NCBI RefSeq assembly: GCF_022815645.1
Contig: NZ_JALGRO010000016.1
Location: forward strand, 30,731 to 94,730
Origin: Curtobacterium sp. VKM Ac-2922
GTDB lineage: Bacteria; Actinomycetota; Actinomycetes; Actinomycetales; Microbacteriaceae
Direction: 5' to 3'
Length of the DNA stretch: 64,000 nt
In this document: in pieces, positions 31,237 to 39,629 of the stretch
Numbering within the stretch: the stretch's first letter is position 1
Layout: every line of letters begins with the position of its first letter
The notes under the pieces: model-generated
Told to the model about the DNA's origin: nothing
Seen by the model: the letters and a program-made list of their open reading frames with translations, nothing else
Database searches by the model: none
Made by a program: the position numbers and the translations under genes

Positions 31237-33360
31237 TCAGTCCGACGGCGCCGTCGGCGTGAGGGTGAGGGTCCGCGCCGTCGGGGGTGTGACGGTGGAG
31301 CGGACCGACAGGGTGCCGGTGGTGGCATCCCACGCGGCCTGCCACGTCGGCAGGTCGCGCGGGAAGATCGTGGTGACCCGCAGGTCGCGCCCCGCGAGCT
31401 CGGGGAAGCGCAGCTCGGTCTCGCCGACGCCGGTTCCGCGGTCCCAGACGGACACGACGGTCCGGTCGGGCGCGTGCCGGGCGGCGGCGACCCAGCGGTC
31501 GGTCCAGCCGGGCAGTCCGAGTGGCCAGGCGGGCGTGCCGTCGGCCAGGTCGCGGTGCAGGTCGCGGGCGGTGCTGACGGCCTGGCACACCAGGTCGAGC
31601 TGGTCGTCGGTCATGCGGTCGAGGTGCCCGGACAGGTAGAACCGTCCGGACAGCCCCGTCACCAGCGTGAACGCGTTCTGCTCGTCGGTCAGGTCGGGCT
31701 GCGGGTAGGCCCAGTTCGCCGCCTGTTCGGGCAGCATCGACAGCCCGGCGGACGCGGCGATCGGCGGGTAGCGCATCGGGTCCTGCTGGTCGGACGTCGA
31801 CTGCAGCTGCGTGCGGGACAGCAGCGCGGCGTCCATCCGCATCGCCCCCGACGAGCAGTTCTCGAGCACGAGCGTCGGGTGCCGCTCGATGACCTCGTCG
31901 AGCCAGGCCTGGTGCGCCCGGTTGTGCTCGAGCAGGCCCATCCCGACGCTGTCCGCGTCGCGGTCGGTGCCCGGGCCGCCGTCGATGTTGTAGTCGAGCT
32001 TGAAGAACCCGATGCCGAAGTCCTGCACGAGCCGGTCGACGACGGCGTCCAAGTGTGCCCGAGCGGCGGGGTGCCGCAGGTCCAGGTGGAACCGGCGGTG
32101 CTCCTCGACCCGCTGGCCACGGCGCTGCAGGAAGGCCTCGGGCGGCAGGGTGTCGGCGACGGGGCTGTCCACCCCGACGACCTCGGGCTCGAGCCACAGC
32201 CCGGGCGTCATGCCGGCGGCCCGGATGGCGTCGCTGACCTCGGCCAGGCCGTTCGGGAAGCGCGTGGTCGACGGCTGCCAGGCCCCGACCGTGTCCCACC
32301 AGTCCGGGGCGTCGGAGTACCAGCCGGCGTCGATGCAGAACGTGTCGGCGCCCACGCGAGCCGCTGCAGCGACGAGCGGCAGCAGCTTCGCGGTGGTCGG
32401 GTCGCCGTCGAGCGTGTTCATGTAGTCGTTGAACACGATGCTCGGCCGGGTGTTGTCCGGGTGTGCGACACGGTTCCGTCGGCGCGCACCCGTCAGGGCA
32501 GCGACCGCCGTCGGCAGGTCCGCGCCGAGGGTCACGGTGACCGGCACGGTGGTGAACGTCTCGTCCGGCGCCAGGGCGAGCGACCACTGGTGATCGCGGT
32601 CGGTGGGCCCGGACAGCGCGAGGTAGCAGTCGTCGATGTGCTGGCCGACCTCCCAGCGCCACGGTCCGTTGTGCTCGATCTCCCACAGCCAGGTCAGGCC
32701 AGGCGACGACAGCGCCGCGACGGGCAGGTCCCCGCCGGTCGACCAGGTGCCGACTGCCGTGCGGACGACGGCGGAGCGCGGGGTGTTGCCGGTGAGTGAC
32801 TCGTGCAGGTCCGGCAGCAGGTCGCCACGGAGCGGGGTCGTGGACCAGCGCCCCTCGCCCAGCCAGTCGTTCGTGCCCGCGACGAGCGACCAGTCCGCGG
32901 CGTCGAGTACCCGAGCCGTCGACGCGGTGCTGGCGGCCGGTCGTCCGACGCCGCTCACCCAGCTGGTCACGGCGGTCAGCACCAGCGGCGCGCTGCCGGT
33001 GTTGTGCACGGTCGACACGACCCGGACGGCGCCGTCGGCCGCGCGCAGGACGACCTCGACCGACACCGCTCGGGGGCCCGGTGCCGTGGCCAGCTGCAGC
33101 ACCAGGGTGTCGCCGGCCTGTCGCTCGTCCTCGATCGCGTGCGACCGGTAACGGAGCGCCGCGCCGATCGAGGTCTGCACCAGACGGTCGTTCGCGAGCG
33201 TGTGACCGAGCCCGACGGCCAGGACCTCGACGAGCGGCACGCCGTCACCCAGGCACGCATCGGCTGCGACGCCGACGAACCGGGTCAGCCGCAGCGGGCT
33301 GTCCTCGTCGTGGCGGAACTGCAGGTGGACCCCCGGTGGCGTCCAGTCGATGTGTGGCAA
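31237..33360 (-). CDS. Alpha-galactosidase (GH36)
   Basis: A cytoplasmic GH36 enzyme of 707 aa. An N-terminal beta-sandwich is followed by the catalytic barrel with FCIDAGWYSD, GLWLEPEVVG, the nucleophile in FFKLDYN, LENCSSGAMRMD, and the acid/base Asp in STSDQQDP, then a small C-terminal domain. It hydrolyses terminal alpha-galactose from melibiose/raffinose-type sugars. The TTG at 33360 is chosen because GAGGAGG lies five bases before it. An ATG at 33399 would add 13 residues without such a site. It heads the importer operon. Confidence 0.88.
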   Translation of the reverse strand: MPHIDWTPPGVHLQFRHDEDSPLRLTRFVGVAADACLGDGVPLVEVLAVGLGHTLANDRLVQTSIGAALRYRSHAIEDERQAGDTLVLQLATAPGPRAVSVEVVLRAADGAVRVVSTVHNTGSAPLVLTAVTSWVSGVGRPAASTASTARVLDAADWSLVAGTNDWLGEGRWSTTPLRGDLLPDLHESLTGNTPRSAVVRTAVGTWSTGGDLPVAALSSPGLTWLWEIEHNGPWRWEVGQHIDDCYLALSGPTDRDHQWSLALAPDETFTTVPVTVTLGADLPTAVAALTGARRRNRVAHPDNTRPSIVFNDYMNTLDGDPTTAKLLPLVAAAARVGADTFCIDAGWYSDAPDWWDTVGAWQPSTTRFPNGLAEVSDAIRAAGMTPGLWLEPEVVGVDSPVADTLPPEAFLQRRGQRVEEHRRFHLDLRHPAARAHLDAVVDRLVQDFGIGFFKLDYNIDGGPGTDRDADSVGMGLLEHNRAHQAWLDEVIERHPTLVLENCSSGAMRMDAALLSRTQLQSTSDQQDPMRYPPIAASAGLSMLPEQAANWAYPQPDLTDEQNAFTLVTGLSGRFYLSGHLDRMTDDQLDLVCQAVSTARDLHRDLADGTPAWPLGLPGWTDRWVAAARHAPDRTVVSVWDRGTGVGETELRFPELAGRDLRVTTIFPRDLPTWQAAWDATTGTLSVRSTVTPPTARTLTLTPTAPSD

Positions 33361-33410
33361 CGCTGCCTCCTCGTCGTGCGGGTCCGTCGTCGGGCCCACA
33401 GCGGCGATGG

Positions 33411-33511
33411 TAGCGGTTTCAGAGCGCCGCGCAAGCGATTTCGTGAAATCGCTATCAAGTCATTCGTTTCCTGAACACTTGCGGATCACCCTCTTGTTGA
33501 AATCGCTTTCA
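33411..33511. promoter_or_regulatory. Array of LacI-type operators in the GH36 / glycosidase divergent promoter
   Basis: Three related sites: a degenerate one TGAAACCGCTA (minus strand, 33411-33421), a perfect 20-bp palindrome AGCGATTTCGTGAAATCGCT (33434-33453), and TGAAATCGCTTTCA (33498-33511). They lie between the two divergent starts. The LacI protein at 26858-27877 is the likely reader, linking both transcription units. Confidence 0.65.
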
Positions 33512-33567
33512 CGTCCTACGGTCCGACAGGGCCCACATCGGGGGCCGTCAGTACGAAGGAGTACGCA

Positions 33568-36261
33568 GTGCAACGACCTGTCGAACCACGTCGCCATCGC
33601 GCGACCAGGACCATCGCAGCCGTCTCGGTGGCCGCACTCGCCGCCGCCTCGGTGGCCGCCCTCGGGATCGTCGGGGTCTCCCCCGCGTCCGCCGCCACGG
33701 TCGACCACCTCGGGGTCGCGTTCGGGTCGTCGACCGGCGCCGTCCGCGGTGGGGCCGCCGGCACGCTCTACGGCCTGGGCGATCCGGGCAACCCCACGCA
33801 GGCACTCATCGACGGTGACCACATCACGAACACGTCGCAGAAGCCACCGGGAGGCGCACAACACCCCACCGGTGACGCCCTGCGTGTCGAGCCGTCGTTC
33901 TTCGCGGGGGCCGGCAAGGACGAGTACGTGTACATGCAGGACCAGTACCCGGACTTCCCGTACAACGGCGGCAACCGACCCGGCGACGCGAACGGGGACG
34001 GGGTGTGGGACTACCTGCCGATCGTCAAGCAGGAGGCCGAGACGATCGCCACGCAGTCCGCGCACCCGAAGCAGTACGTGTTCATCCCGTTCAACGAACC
34101 CGACGGTGACTGGTACCCGAACTGGTCGACGCAGAAGCAGCAGTTCTTCGCGGACTGGTCAGCGGTGTACCAGACCATCGAAGGCGTGTACGCAGAGCAC
34201 GGACTCGGTCACGCCCGGATCGGCGCGATGGGCGACAGCGCCTTCCACAGCGACCGGACGACGGACTTCCTGACGTACGCCAAGGCGCAGTCGCAGCTGC
34301 CCGACGTCACGATCTGGCACGAGCTCAGCCCCGGCAGCCTGGCCGACTTCCGCGGCCACATGAGCAGCTACCGCGGCATCCTGGCGAACCTCGGCCTGCC
34401 GGCGATCCCGGTGGACATCACGGAGTACGGCAACCCCCGCGACATGGGCGTGCCCGGACAGCTGGTGCAGTGGATCTCGATGTTCGAGGACCAGAAGGTC
34501 GACGCGCAGACCGCGTACTGGAACTACGCCGGCAACCTCAACGACAACTCGTCCCGCACGAACAGTGCGAACGGCGGGTGGTGGCTGTACAAGTGGTACG
34601 GCGACCTGACCGGCACGACGGCCACCGTCACCCCGCCGCAGGCGAACACGACGGACACGCTGCAGGGCGTCGCGTCGATCGACACGGCAGCGAAGAAGGC
34701 CACGGTCCTGCTCGGCGGCGGCACGAACACCGTCTCGGCCGACCTGTCCGGCCTGAGCAGCAGCGTCTTCGGCACGTCCGTCGACGTCACCGTCCGTGCC
34801 GACCGGTTGAACGGCAAGGAGGGGCTGTCCCAGCAGCCGCCCGTCATCGTCTCGCAGCGGGCGACCGTGACGAACGGCACGCTCAGCGTCACCATCCCGA
34901 ACAGTGACCGGTACGCCGCGTACCAGGTCGAGGTCACCCCGGCTCGGGCCACGCGCCCGGCCGTCGACACGTCGACCGTCAGCACCGAGGCCGAGGACAC
35001 CACGCTCGTCGACGCCTCGGTGTTCACGCAGGACCCGAACGTGGTGAGTGGGATGGCCTCGGGCGGCAAGGACGTCGGCAGCTTCGACAACGCCGACAGT
35101 TCCGCCACGTGGACCGTGAACGCCCCGCGGAACGGCACCTACCGGCTCACCGTGCTCGGTGGCGCGAACGGGCAGCCCGGGCAGCAGGCGCTGTTCGTCG
35201 ACAACGCCTTCAACCAGCTGGTGAAGTACTCCGCCGACCAGAGCTGGACCTACCGCGGCACCAGCTCGGTGCTCGTGCCGCTCAGCGCCGGATCGCACAC
35301 GTTCTCGCTCCGTGCGAGCAAGGACGGCTCCACCGTGCTGCCCGGCGCGGACGTCACCCTCGACCGGTTCAGCGTGCAGGACGTGACGAACGGCGACACC
35401 GACACCTACCCGGCGACCGACGCCCGACTGACCGGTGCCGCGAGCATGACCTACGGCTCGAGCACCACCGCGGCGAACGGCGGCGCAGCCCTGTCCGGAT
35501 CGGCTACGGCCACGTTCTTCGTGTCCGCGCTCGACTCCGGCTACCAGGACGTCAGCATCGACTCGGTCACCAGCCGTGCGTCGGCACTCACGCTGCGGGT
35601 GGGTGGCCGCTCCGTTCCCCTCGGCTCGGTCAGCGGTGCCGGCTCGTGGCGCACGACCGCGCGGATCTGGCTGCCGCAGGGCATCTCGGAGCTGACGGTC
35701 GGCTCGCCGAACGGTGCGACCGTCACCGGCGTGACGACCGTCCGGGGAGCGACACAGCGCGCCGCCGACACCGCGTCCGCCAACGCCGTCCGGGTCGAGG
35801 CCGAGAACCTCACCCTGGCGGGCACGGCGAAGCCGGTGACGATCCCGGCCTCGGCCGGCTCGAACGGTGACGCCGACACGAACGGCGTCGTGACGGAGCT
35901 CGGCTTCCTGGGCAACGGCGCGGGCAACACCGCGACGCTCGCCCGACCGTCGAGCCTCGGAGCCGGCGCCTACGTGCTGACCGCCTCGGCAGCCAACGCC
36001 GACCAGTCGTCGAACCTCAACTACAACCCGCAGGTGGTCAACCGGTTCCTCGACGTCACCGAGGCCGGCGGAGCCACCACCCGCGGCACGTTCCGCAACG
36101 GCTACTCGTGGAACAGCTTCTGGGACACGAGCATCCCGCTCGACCTGACGACGACGAGCGGCGCGCTGACGCTCGGCAACGCGAGTGCCTTCGCACCCGA
36201 CCTCGACGTCGTCACGCTCGCGAAGCTCGTTGCGGGAGGTGCCACCACGACGGCGCGGTGA
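33568..36261 (+). CDS. Secreted clan-A-type glycoside hydrolase with two carbohydrate-binding modules
   Basis: An 897-aa exported protein. Residues 1-42 form a signal peptide ending SPASA-A. The TIM-barrel part (about 45-350) has a probable acid/base Glu177 in PFNEPDGDW and nucleophile Glu286 in VDITEYGNP, the arrangement of GH39/GH30-like clan-A enzymes. Two CBM6/35-like beta-sandwich modules follow, starting STEAEDTTLVDAS (about 473) and VRVEAENLTLAG (about 740). The exact family and substrate are not recognised. It is divergent from the alpha-galactosidase and shares its operators, so galactose-containing plant glycans are likely. GTG 33568 has AAGGAG ten bases before it. Confidence 0.75.
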   Translation: MQRPVEPRRHRATRTIAAVSVAALAAASVAALGIVGVSPASAATVDHLGVAFGSSTGAVRGGAAGTLYGLGDPGNPTQALIDGDHITNTSQKPPGGAQHPTGDALRVEPSFFAGAGKDEYVYMQDQYPDFPYNGGNRPGDANGDGVWDYLPIVKQEAETIATQSAHPKQYVFIPFNEPDGDWYPNWSTQKQQFFADWSAVYQTIEGVYAEHGLGHARIGAMGDSAFHSDRTTDFLTYAKAQSQLPDVTIWHELSPGSLADFRGHMSSYRGILANLGLPAIPVDITEYGNPRDMGVPGQLVQWISMFEDQKVDAQTAYWNYAGNLNDNSSRTNSANGGWWLYKWYGDLTGTTATVTPPQANTTDTLQGVASIDTAAKKATVLLGGGTNTVSADLSGLSSSVFGTSVDVTVRADRLNGKEGLSQQPPVIVSQRATVTNGTLSVTIPNSDRYAAYQVEVTPARATRPAVDTSTVSTEAEDTTLVDASVFTQDPNVVSGMASGGKDVGSFDNADSSATWTVNAPRNGTYRLTVLGGANGQPGQQALFVDNAFNQLVKYSADQSWTYRGTSSVLVPLSAGSHTFSLRASKDGSTVLPGADVTLDRFSVQDVTNGDTDTYPATDARLTGAASMTYGSSTTAANGGAALSGSATATFFVSALDSGYQDVSIDSVTSRASALTLRVGGRSVPLGSVSGAGSWRTTARIWLPQGISELTVGSPNGATVTGVTTVRGATQRAADTASANAVRVEAENLTLAGTAKPVTIPASAGSNGDADTNGVVTELGFLGNGAGNTATLARPSSLGAGAYVLTASAANADQSSNLNYNPQVVNRFLDVTEAGGATTRGTFRNGYSWNSFWDTSIPLDLTTTSGALTLGNASAFAPDLDVVTLAKLVAGGATTTAR

Positions 36262-36307
36262 CCGCCGCGGTCCTGTCGGGTCCGGTCCGCCCTGGCCCGG
36301 ACCCGTG

Positions 36308-36354
36308 ACGGACAGGAGGCTCCCCACCGGTCCGGTGGGGAGCCTCCCGTCCGT
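36308..36354. terminator. Bidirectional terminator between the glycosidase and hxlR
   Basis: ACGGACAGGAGGCTCCCC and its near-exact complement (one mismatch) form a 23-bp stem. It lies 46 bases after the secreted glycosidase stop and 21 bases after the convergent hxlR stop. Confidence 0.8.
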
Positions 36355-36375
36355 CGGTCGGTGCCGGTCCGTCGG

Positions 36376-36759
36376 TCAGTGGCGGTCGACGATGGCGTCC
36401 GCGTTCTCGACGATCCAGTCCATGAGCGGCACGAGCCGGGCGGCCAGCTCGCGGCCGCTCTCCGTCAGCGAGTAGTCGACGCGCGGTGGCACCGACGGGA
36501 ACACCTCGCGGTGGACGATGCCGTCGTGCTCGAGCGTGCGGAGGGTCGAGGCCAGCATCTTCTCGCTGATGCCCTCGATCGTCCGGCGCAGCTCACCCCA
36601 CCGGACCGGACCGTCGCCCAGGGCGAGCAGGACGAGCACGCCCCACCGGCTCGTGACATGACTGAGCACCACTCGCGTCGGACACGCCGCGGGGAACCGC
36701 ACGGGGTCGTCCGAGGTGGGGGCGGGAACAGAGCCAGGGACCGCGATTCCGACGTCCAT
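36376..36759 (-). CDS. HxlR-family transcriptional regulator
   Basis: A 127-aa winged-helix protein with HxlR features: Cys26 in FPAACPTRVVL, SRWGVLVLLAL, RWGELRRTIEGISEKMLASTLRTLEHDGIVHREV and PPRVDYSLTESGREL. Redox or quinone-type compounds are common signals in the family. It is divergent from the SnoaL-like gene. The palindrome CCGTACGG lies just upstream of its start. Confidence 0.88.
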   Translation of the reverse strand: MDVGIAVPGSVPAPTSDDPVRFPAACPTRVVLSHVTSRWGVLVLLALGDGPVRWGELRRTIEGISEKMLASTLRTLEHDGIVHREVFPSVPPRVDYSLTESGRELAARLVPLMDWIVENADAIVDRH

Positions 36760-36766
36760 GTGCGTA

Positions 36767-36774
36767 CCGTACGG
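36767..36774. promoter_or_regulatory. Small palindrome before hxlR
   Basis: CCGTACGG, embedded in GTACCGTACGGAC, lies eight bases before the hxlR start and within the 64-base divergent region. HxlR proteins often bind GTAC-rich half sites. Weak evidence by symmetry only. Confidence 0.35.
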
Positions 36775-36823
36775 ACAAGTGCGCTCTTCCGGCTGAGAAG
36801 GTGCCCGACCTACCGTCATCGCC

Positions 36824-37822
36824 ATGACCCTCATGACGAAGTCCCCGCGCGGCCGTCGCCGCTCGACCGTCCTGTCCGCCGGTGCCGCCGTGGTCGCCGG
36901 CACCGTCCTGTGCTCGGGGCTCGGCCTCGCCGGGACCGCCGCCGCCGCACCCCTGACGCATCGTGCCGCAACCGCGAGCCGGGCCACCACGACCGTGACC
37001 CCGGCCGACGGCGGCACCACCGCGTCGCGCAGCGACACCGCGACCGAACACCGGAACGGCTGCATCGTCCGAACGCTCCTGACCGGTGCGTTCGCCTCCC
37101 CCACCAGCGCTGCCGCCCAGCATCTCGCCCGGGCGACGGTGGCACCGGACGCGGTGACCCACACCCCCGGCGCGGCCGCCGGCCCCGCGGGCGTGCTCGC
37201 CGAGTTCGCCGCGGACCGGAAGCGCGTGCCCGGCTCGCAGGCCGTCGTGAAGCACCTGGCCGCCGACGGCGACCTGGTCGCCGTGCACTGGCAGATCGCG
37301 CCTGACGTGCGCAACGAACGCCGTGGGGACGCGGCGGTCGACCTGTTCCGACTGCGGAACGGCAAGGTCGTCGAGCACTGGTCGCTCGACCAGCCGATCG
37401 CCACGGGCACCCCGGCCAGCGGCAACACGAACACCATGTTCAGCGACCTGTACCGGGCGGGCCGTCCCGCGCCGGCACCCACCGAACGCCAGGAGGAGCA
37501 CAACCGCACCCTGGCGGTGTCGGCGTACGACACGCTCTTCCGCGACCACGACGTGTCGGTGCTGGACCGCGCGTTCGACCCCGCGTACCTGCAGCACAAC
37601 CCGGTCGCCCCGAACGGGACCGCCGCGCTGAAGCAGCTGTTCGGCAGCGGCGCGCAGTTCCCCGCGCAGCAGTCCGTCATCTCGCTCTCCGACGGCGACA
37701 TCGTGTGGACGTTCTCGCAGCCGGTCGGCGCGAAGCCGGGCGATCCGCTGCTCGCGGCCGACCTGTTCCGGGTGGACGGCGGGCTGATCCGCGAGCACTG
37801 GGACGTCGTGCCGACCAGCTGA
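36824..37822 (+). CDS. Exported protein with two SnoaL-like domains
   Basis: A 332-aa protein with a signal peptide (RRRSTVLSAGAAVVAGTVLC..TAAAAP) and two tandem alpha+beta barrel domains of the SnoaL/NTF2 type. Domain 1 ends DLFRLRNGKVVEHWSLDQP and domain 2 ends DLFRVDGGLIREHWDVVP, a clear internal duplication. Between them lies a Pro-rich linker. Such domains act as cyclases, isomerases or small-molecule binders, often quorum-quenching or polyketide-related, but no specific activity can be assigned. Divergent from hxlR, which probably regulates it. Confidence 0.8.
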   Translation: MTLMTKSPRGRRRSTVLSAGAAVVAGTVLCSGLGLAGTAAAAPLTHRAATASRATTTVTPADGGTTASRSDTATEHRNGCIVRTLLTGAFASPTSAAAQHLARATVAPDAVTHTPGAAAGPAGVLAEFAADRKRVPGSQAVVKHLAADGDLVAVHWQIAPDVRNERRGDAAVDLFRLRNGKVVEHWSLDQPIATGTPASGNTNTMFSDLYRAGRPAPAPTERQEEHNRTLAVSAYDTLFRDHDVSVLDRAFDPAYLQHNPVAPNGTAALKQLFGSGAQFPAQQSVISLSDGDIVWTFSQPVGAKPGDPLLAADLFRVDGGLIREHWDVVPTS

Positions 37823-37915
37823 GACGGTCGTCGTGTCACACCACCTGAACAGGTCAGAAGGCTCGACGCGCCGTCCTGAGCGCAAGCCCTCGCGCTGGTC
37901 GCCTACGGTTCCGGC

Positions 37916-38434
37916 ATGCGTGACGCCACGTCCCGGGCCACTCGGATGATCTCGCGCGAGGACGCCTCGAGCCGGATCACGGCCTACGTCTACGGCAACA
38001 TCGTGGCGCTGGCGACGGTCGTGTCGTTGACGAGTGTCGATGCCGAGCGGGGGGCCAGCTTCCGGTACGTGCTGGCCACCTCCGTCACGACCTTCCTCGC
38101 GCACACGTTCGCCGAGTCGATGGGACGACGAGCACGCAGCGACGAACCACTGACGTGGTCGGTCATCCGCGCCGAGTTGCGGGACTCACTGCCGGTGCTG
38201 ACGTCCGGGGTCGTCCCGGCGGTCGTGTTCGGACTGGCGTGTGTGACCGGCCTGCCGGGCGTCGTGCCCCAGGTCGCGGTGCTCGTGTACCTCATCGTGC
38301 GGTTGGGGTTGATCGGCCCGATCGTCGCCCGCATCCGTGGTGAGAAGTCGTCGACGCGGACCGTCGTGGCCGGGATCGGCCTGGCGGCCATCGCGGTCGC
38401 CGTCGCCGTCGCGAAGGCCGTCCTCGGCGGCTGA
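37916..38434 (+). CDS. Small integral membrane protein of unknown function
   Basis: A 172-aa protein with four or five hydrophobic helices: AYVYGNIVALATVVSL near residue 22, a region around 50-65 with LATSVTTFLAHTFAES, SLPVLTSGVVPAVVFGLACV, then VAVLVYLIVRLGLIGPIVARI and a last helix near the C-terminus. No enzymatic motif is recognised. It stands alone between the SnoaL-like gene and a terminator at 38450. Confidence 0.7.
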   Translation: MRDATSRATRMISREDASSRITAYVYGNIVALATVVSLTSVDAERGASFRYVLATSVTTFLAHTFAESMGRRARSDEPLTWSVIRAELRDSLPVLTSGVVPAVVFGLACVTGLPGVVPQVAVLVYLIVRLGLIGPIVARIRGEKSSTRTVVAGIGLAAIAVAVAVAKAVLGG

Positions 38435-38449
38435 GCCGGACCAGATGGC

Positions 38450-38488
38450 GCCACTGGAGGCTCCCCACCGGACCGGAGGAGAGCCTCC
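38450..38488 (+). terminator. Terminator after the membrane protein gene
   Basis: ACTGGAGGCTC and GAGCCTCCAGT form a perfect 11-bp stem with a 17-base inner region that pairs partly. It starts 15 bases after the stop at 38434. Confidence 0.7.
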
Positions 38489-38852
38489 AGTCCGCCGTCT
38501 GGTCGCCGGATGCTGGCGGAATCCTCAGTTCCCCGCTACTGTGCTGGCCAGGTGGCCCCCAGACCCCGGGCACTGGATCCCGTCCATCCGTGCTCCCGAG
38601 CGGTCGTGCCTCCATGACGACAGCAACCCTGTCATCAGCGTGTTCCGCGCGCGGCACGGGATGGATCCCGACCGCGGGGTCACGGGTGCAACGGCGCACC
38701 CGGACCGGCCTCGCGTGGCAGAGCACAGGTCCAGGGGTGGTGACCCCGGTGCTCGTGTGCCAGGGGACCGCTGAACCCGACAGCGGTCCTCTGGTGCACC
38801 GCCTGTCGTGTACCGTCGTCGCCGAGCAGTTGCTCCGTCGGAGGGGCGTGTC
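38489..38852. other. Long leader region before the GAF-ANTAR genes
   Basis: No convincing gene was found in these 364 bases. At 38762-38792 the arms AGGGGACCGCTG and CAGCGGTCCTCT (one G-T pair) form a strong 12-bp hairpin with a seven-base loop, in a likely 5' leader of the next operon. Its role (attenuator, processing site or end of a small RNA) is not clear. Confidence 0.5.
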
Positions 38853-38912
38853 ATGATCAGCCGACTTCGTGGTCGCCGGTGTTGCATGCCCGACCACCGG
38901 TGCCGCACGTGA
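38853..38912 (+). CDS. 19-codon Cys-rich upstream mini-ORF
   Basis: ATG 38853 has an excellent ribosome-binding site (GGAGGGG, six bases upstream) and encodes MISRLRGRRCCMPDHRCRT followed by TGA. The stop overlaps the GTG start of the GAF-ANTAR gene (GTGA), so translation of the two would be coupled. The arginine-rich start with adjacent Cys codons recalls actinobacterial Cys-containing leader peptides. It may act only as a translational leader. Confidence 0.5.
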   Translation: MISRLRGRRCCMPDHRCRT

Positions 38913-39616
38913 CCGGCCAGGGGTTCGTGGCCTCGATGGCGGCGCTGTACCGCGTCGGGACCCAGGGAGACCTCTGCGGTCCGATGCTGTCCGCACTGCC
39001 GGTGAACGGCGTCGCGATCTCGACGCTCGGTGATCCCTTCGGTTCCGAGACGGTGTGTGCGAGCGATGACGCTGCCGCACGACTGGACGAGATCCAGCTC
39101 GACCTCGGCGAGGGACCGTGCTGGGAAGCACTCCGCACCAGCAGCCCGGTGATGGAGCCGGACGTGCAGTCCGCGACGTCGGACCGGTGGCCCCTGGCGC
39201 TCGGTGCGATGCGCGAGACCCGGCTCGGCGCGGTCTTCGCGTTCCCGATGACCGTGGGTCCCATCGACGTCGGCGCGGTGGACCTGTACAACGAGCACCC
39301 CGGGAGCCTCACACCGTCCGCCGTGCGCGACGCGACGGCGATGGCCGGTGTCGTGGCGCGGAACGTCCTGCACCGGGCGTTGCTCCGCTCCGAGCACGAC
39401 GGATCACCCGGCGACCAGGACGGCGGCCGGTACTCCCGCCGCGAGGTGCACCAGGCCTCGGGGATGATCGCCGCGCAGACCGGAGCAGGCGCAGCCGATG
39501 CACTGCTGCTGCTGCGAGCATTCGCACACACCGCAGGCCGCCCGGTCCTCGACCTGGCTGCCGACGTGATCGCTCGACGGGTCGACTTCACCGACCACGA
39601 CCCGTCGGACACCTAG
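38909..39616 (+). CDS. GAF-ANTAR RNA-binding regulator
   Basis: A 235-aa protein with an N-terminal GAF domain (about 15-150: VNGVAISTL, DLGEGPCWEALRTSSPV, DVGAVDLYNEHPG) and a C-terminal ANTAR domain (about 170-225: YSRREVHQASGMIAAQTGAGAADALLLLRAFA). ANTAR domains bind paired stem-loops in mRNA and prevent termination. The GAF domain would gate this by a small ligand or redox signal. GTG 38909 is chosen because it overlaps the mini-ORF stop. GTG 38879 and ATG 38936 are alternatives. A second such gene follows after 13 bases. Confidence 0.83.
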   Translation: MTGQGFVASMAALYRVGTQGDLCGPMLSALPVNGVAISTLGDPFGSETVCASDDAAARLDEIQLDLGEGPCWEALRTSSPVMEPDVQSATSDRWPLALGAMRETRLGAVFAFPMTVGPIDVGAVDLYNEHPGSLTPSAVRDATAMAGVVARNVLHRALLRSEHDGSPGDQDGGRYSRREVHQASGMIAAQTGAGAADALLLLRAFAHTAGRPVLDLAADVIARRVDFTDHDPSDT

Positions 39617-39629
39617 GAAGGACACCGCC

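Noticed and set aside
38762..38792. Reading the leader hairpin as an ANTAR target
   Set aside because: Known ANTAR targets have two stem-loops with six-base loops. This hairpin has a seven-base loop and no clear partner.
38590..38856. 88-codon plus-strand frame before the GAF-ANTAR genes
   Set aside because: No ribosome site, low-complexity composition, and it spans the leader hairpin. Not counted as a gene.
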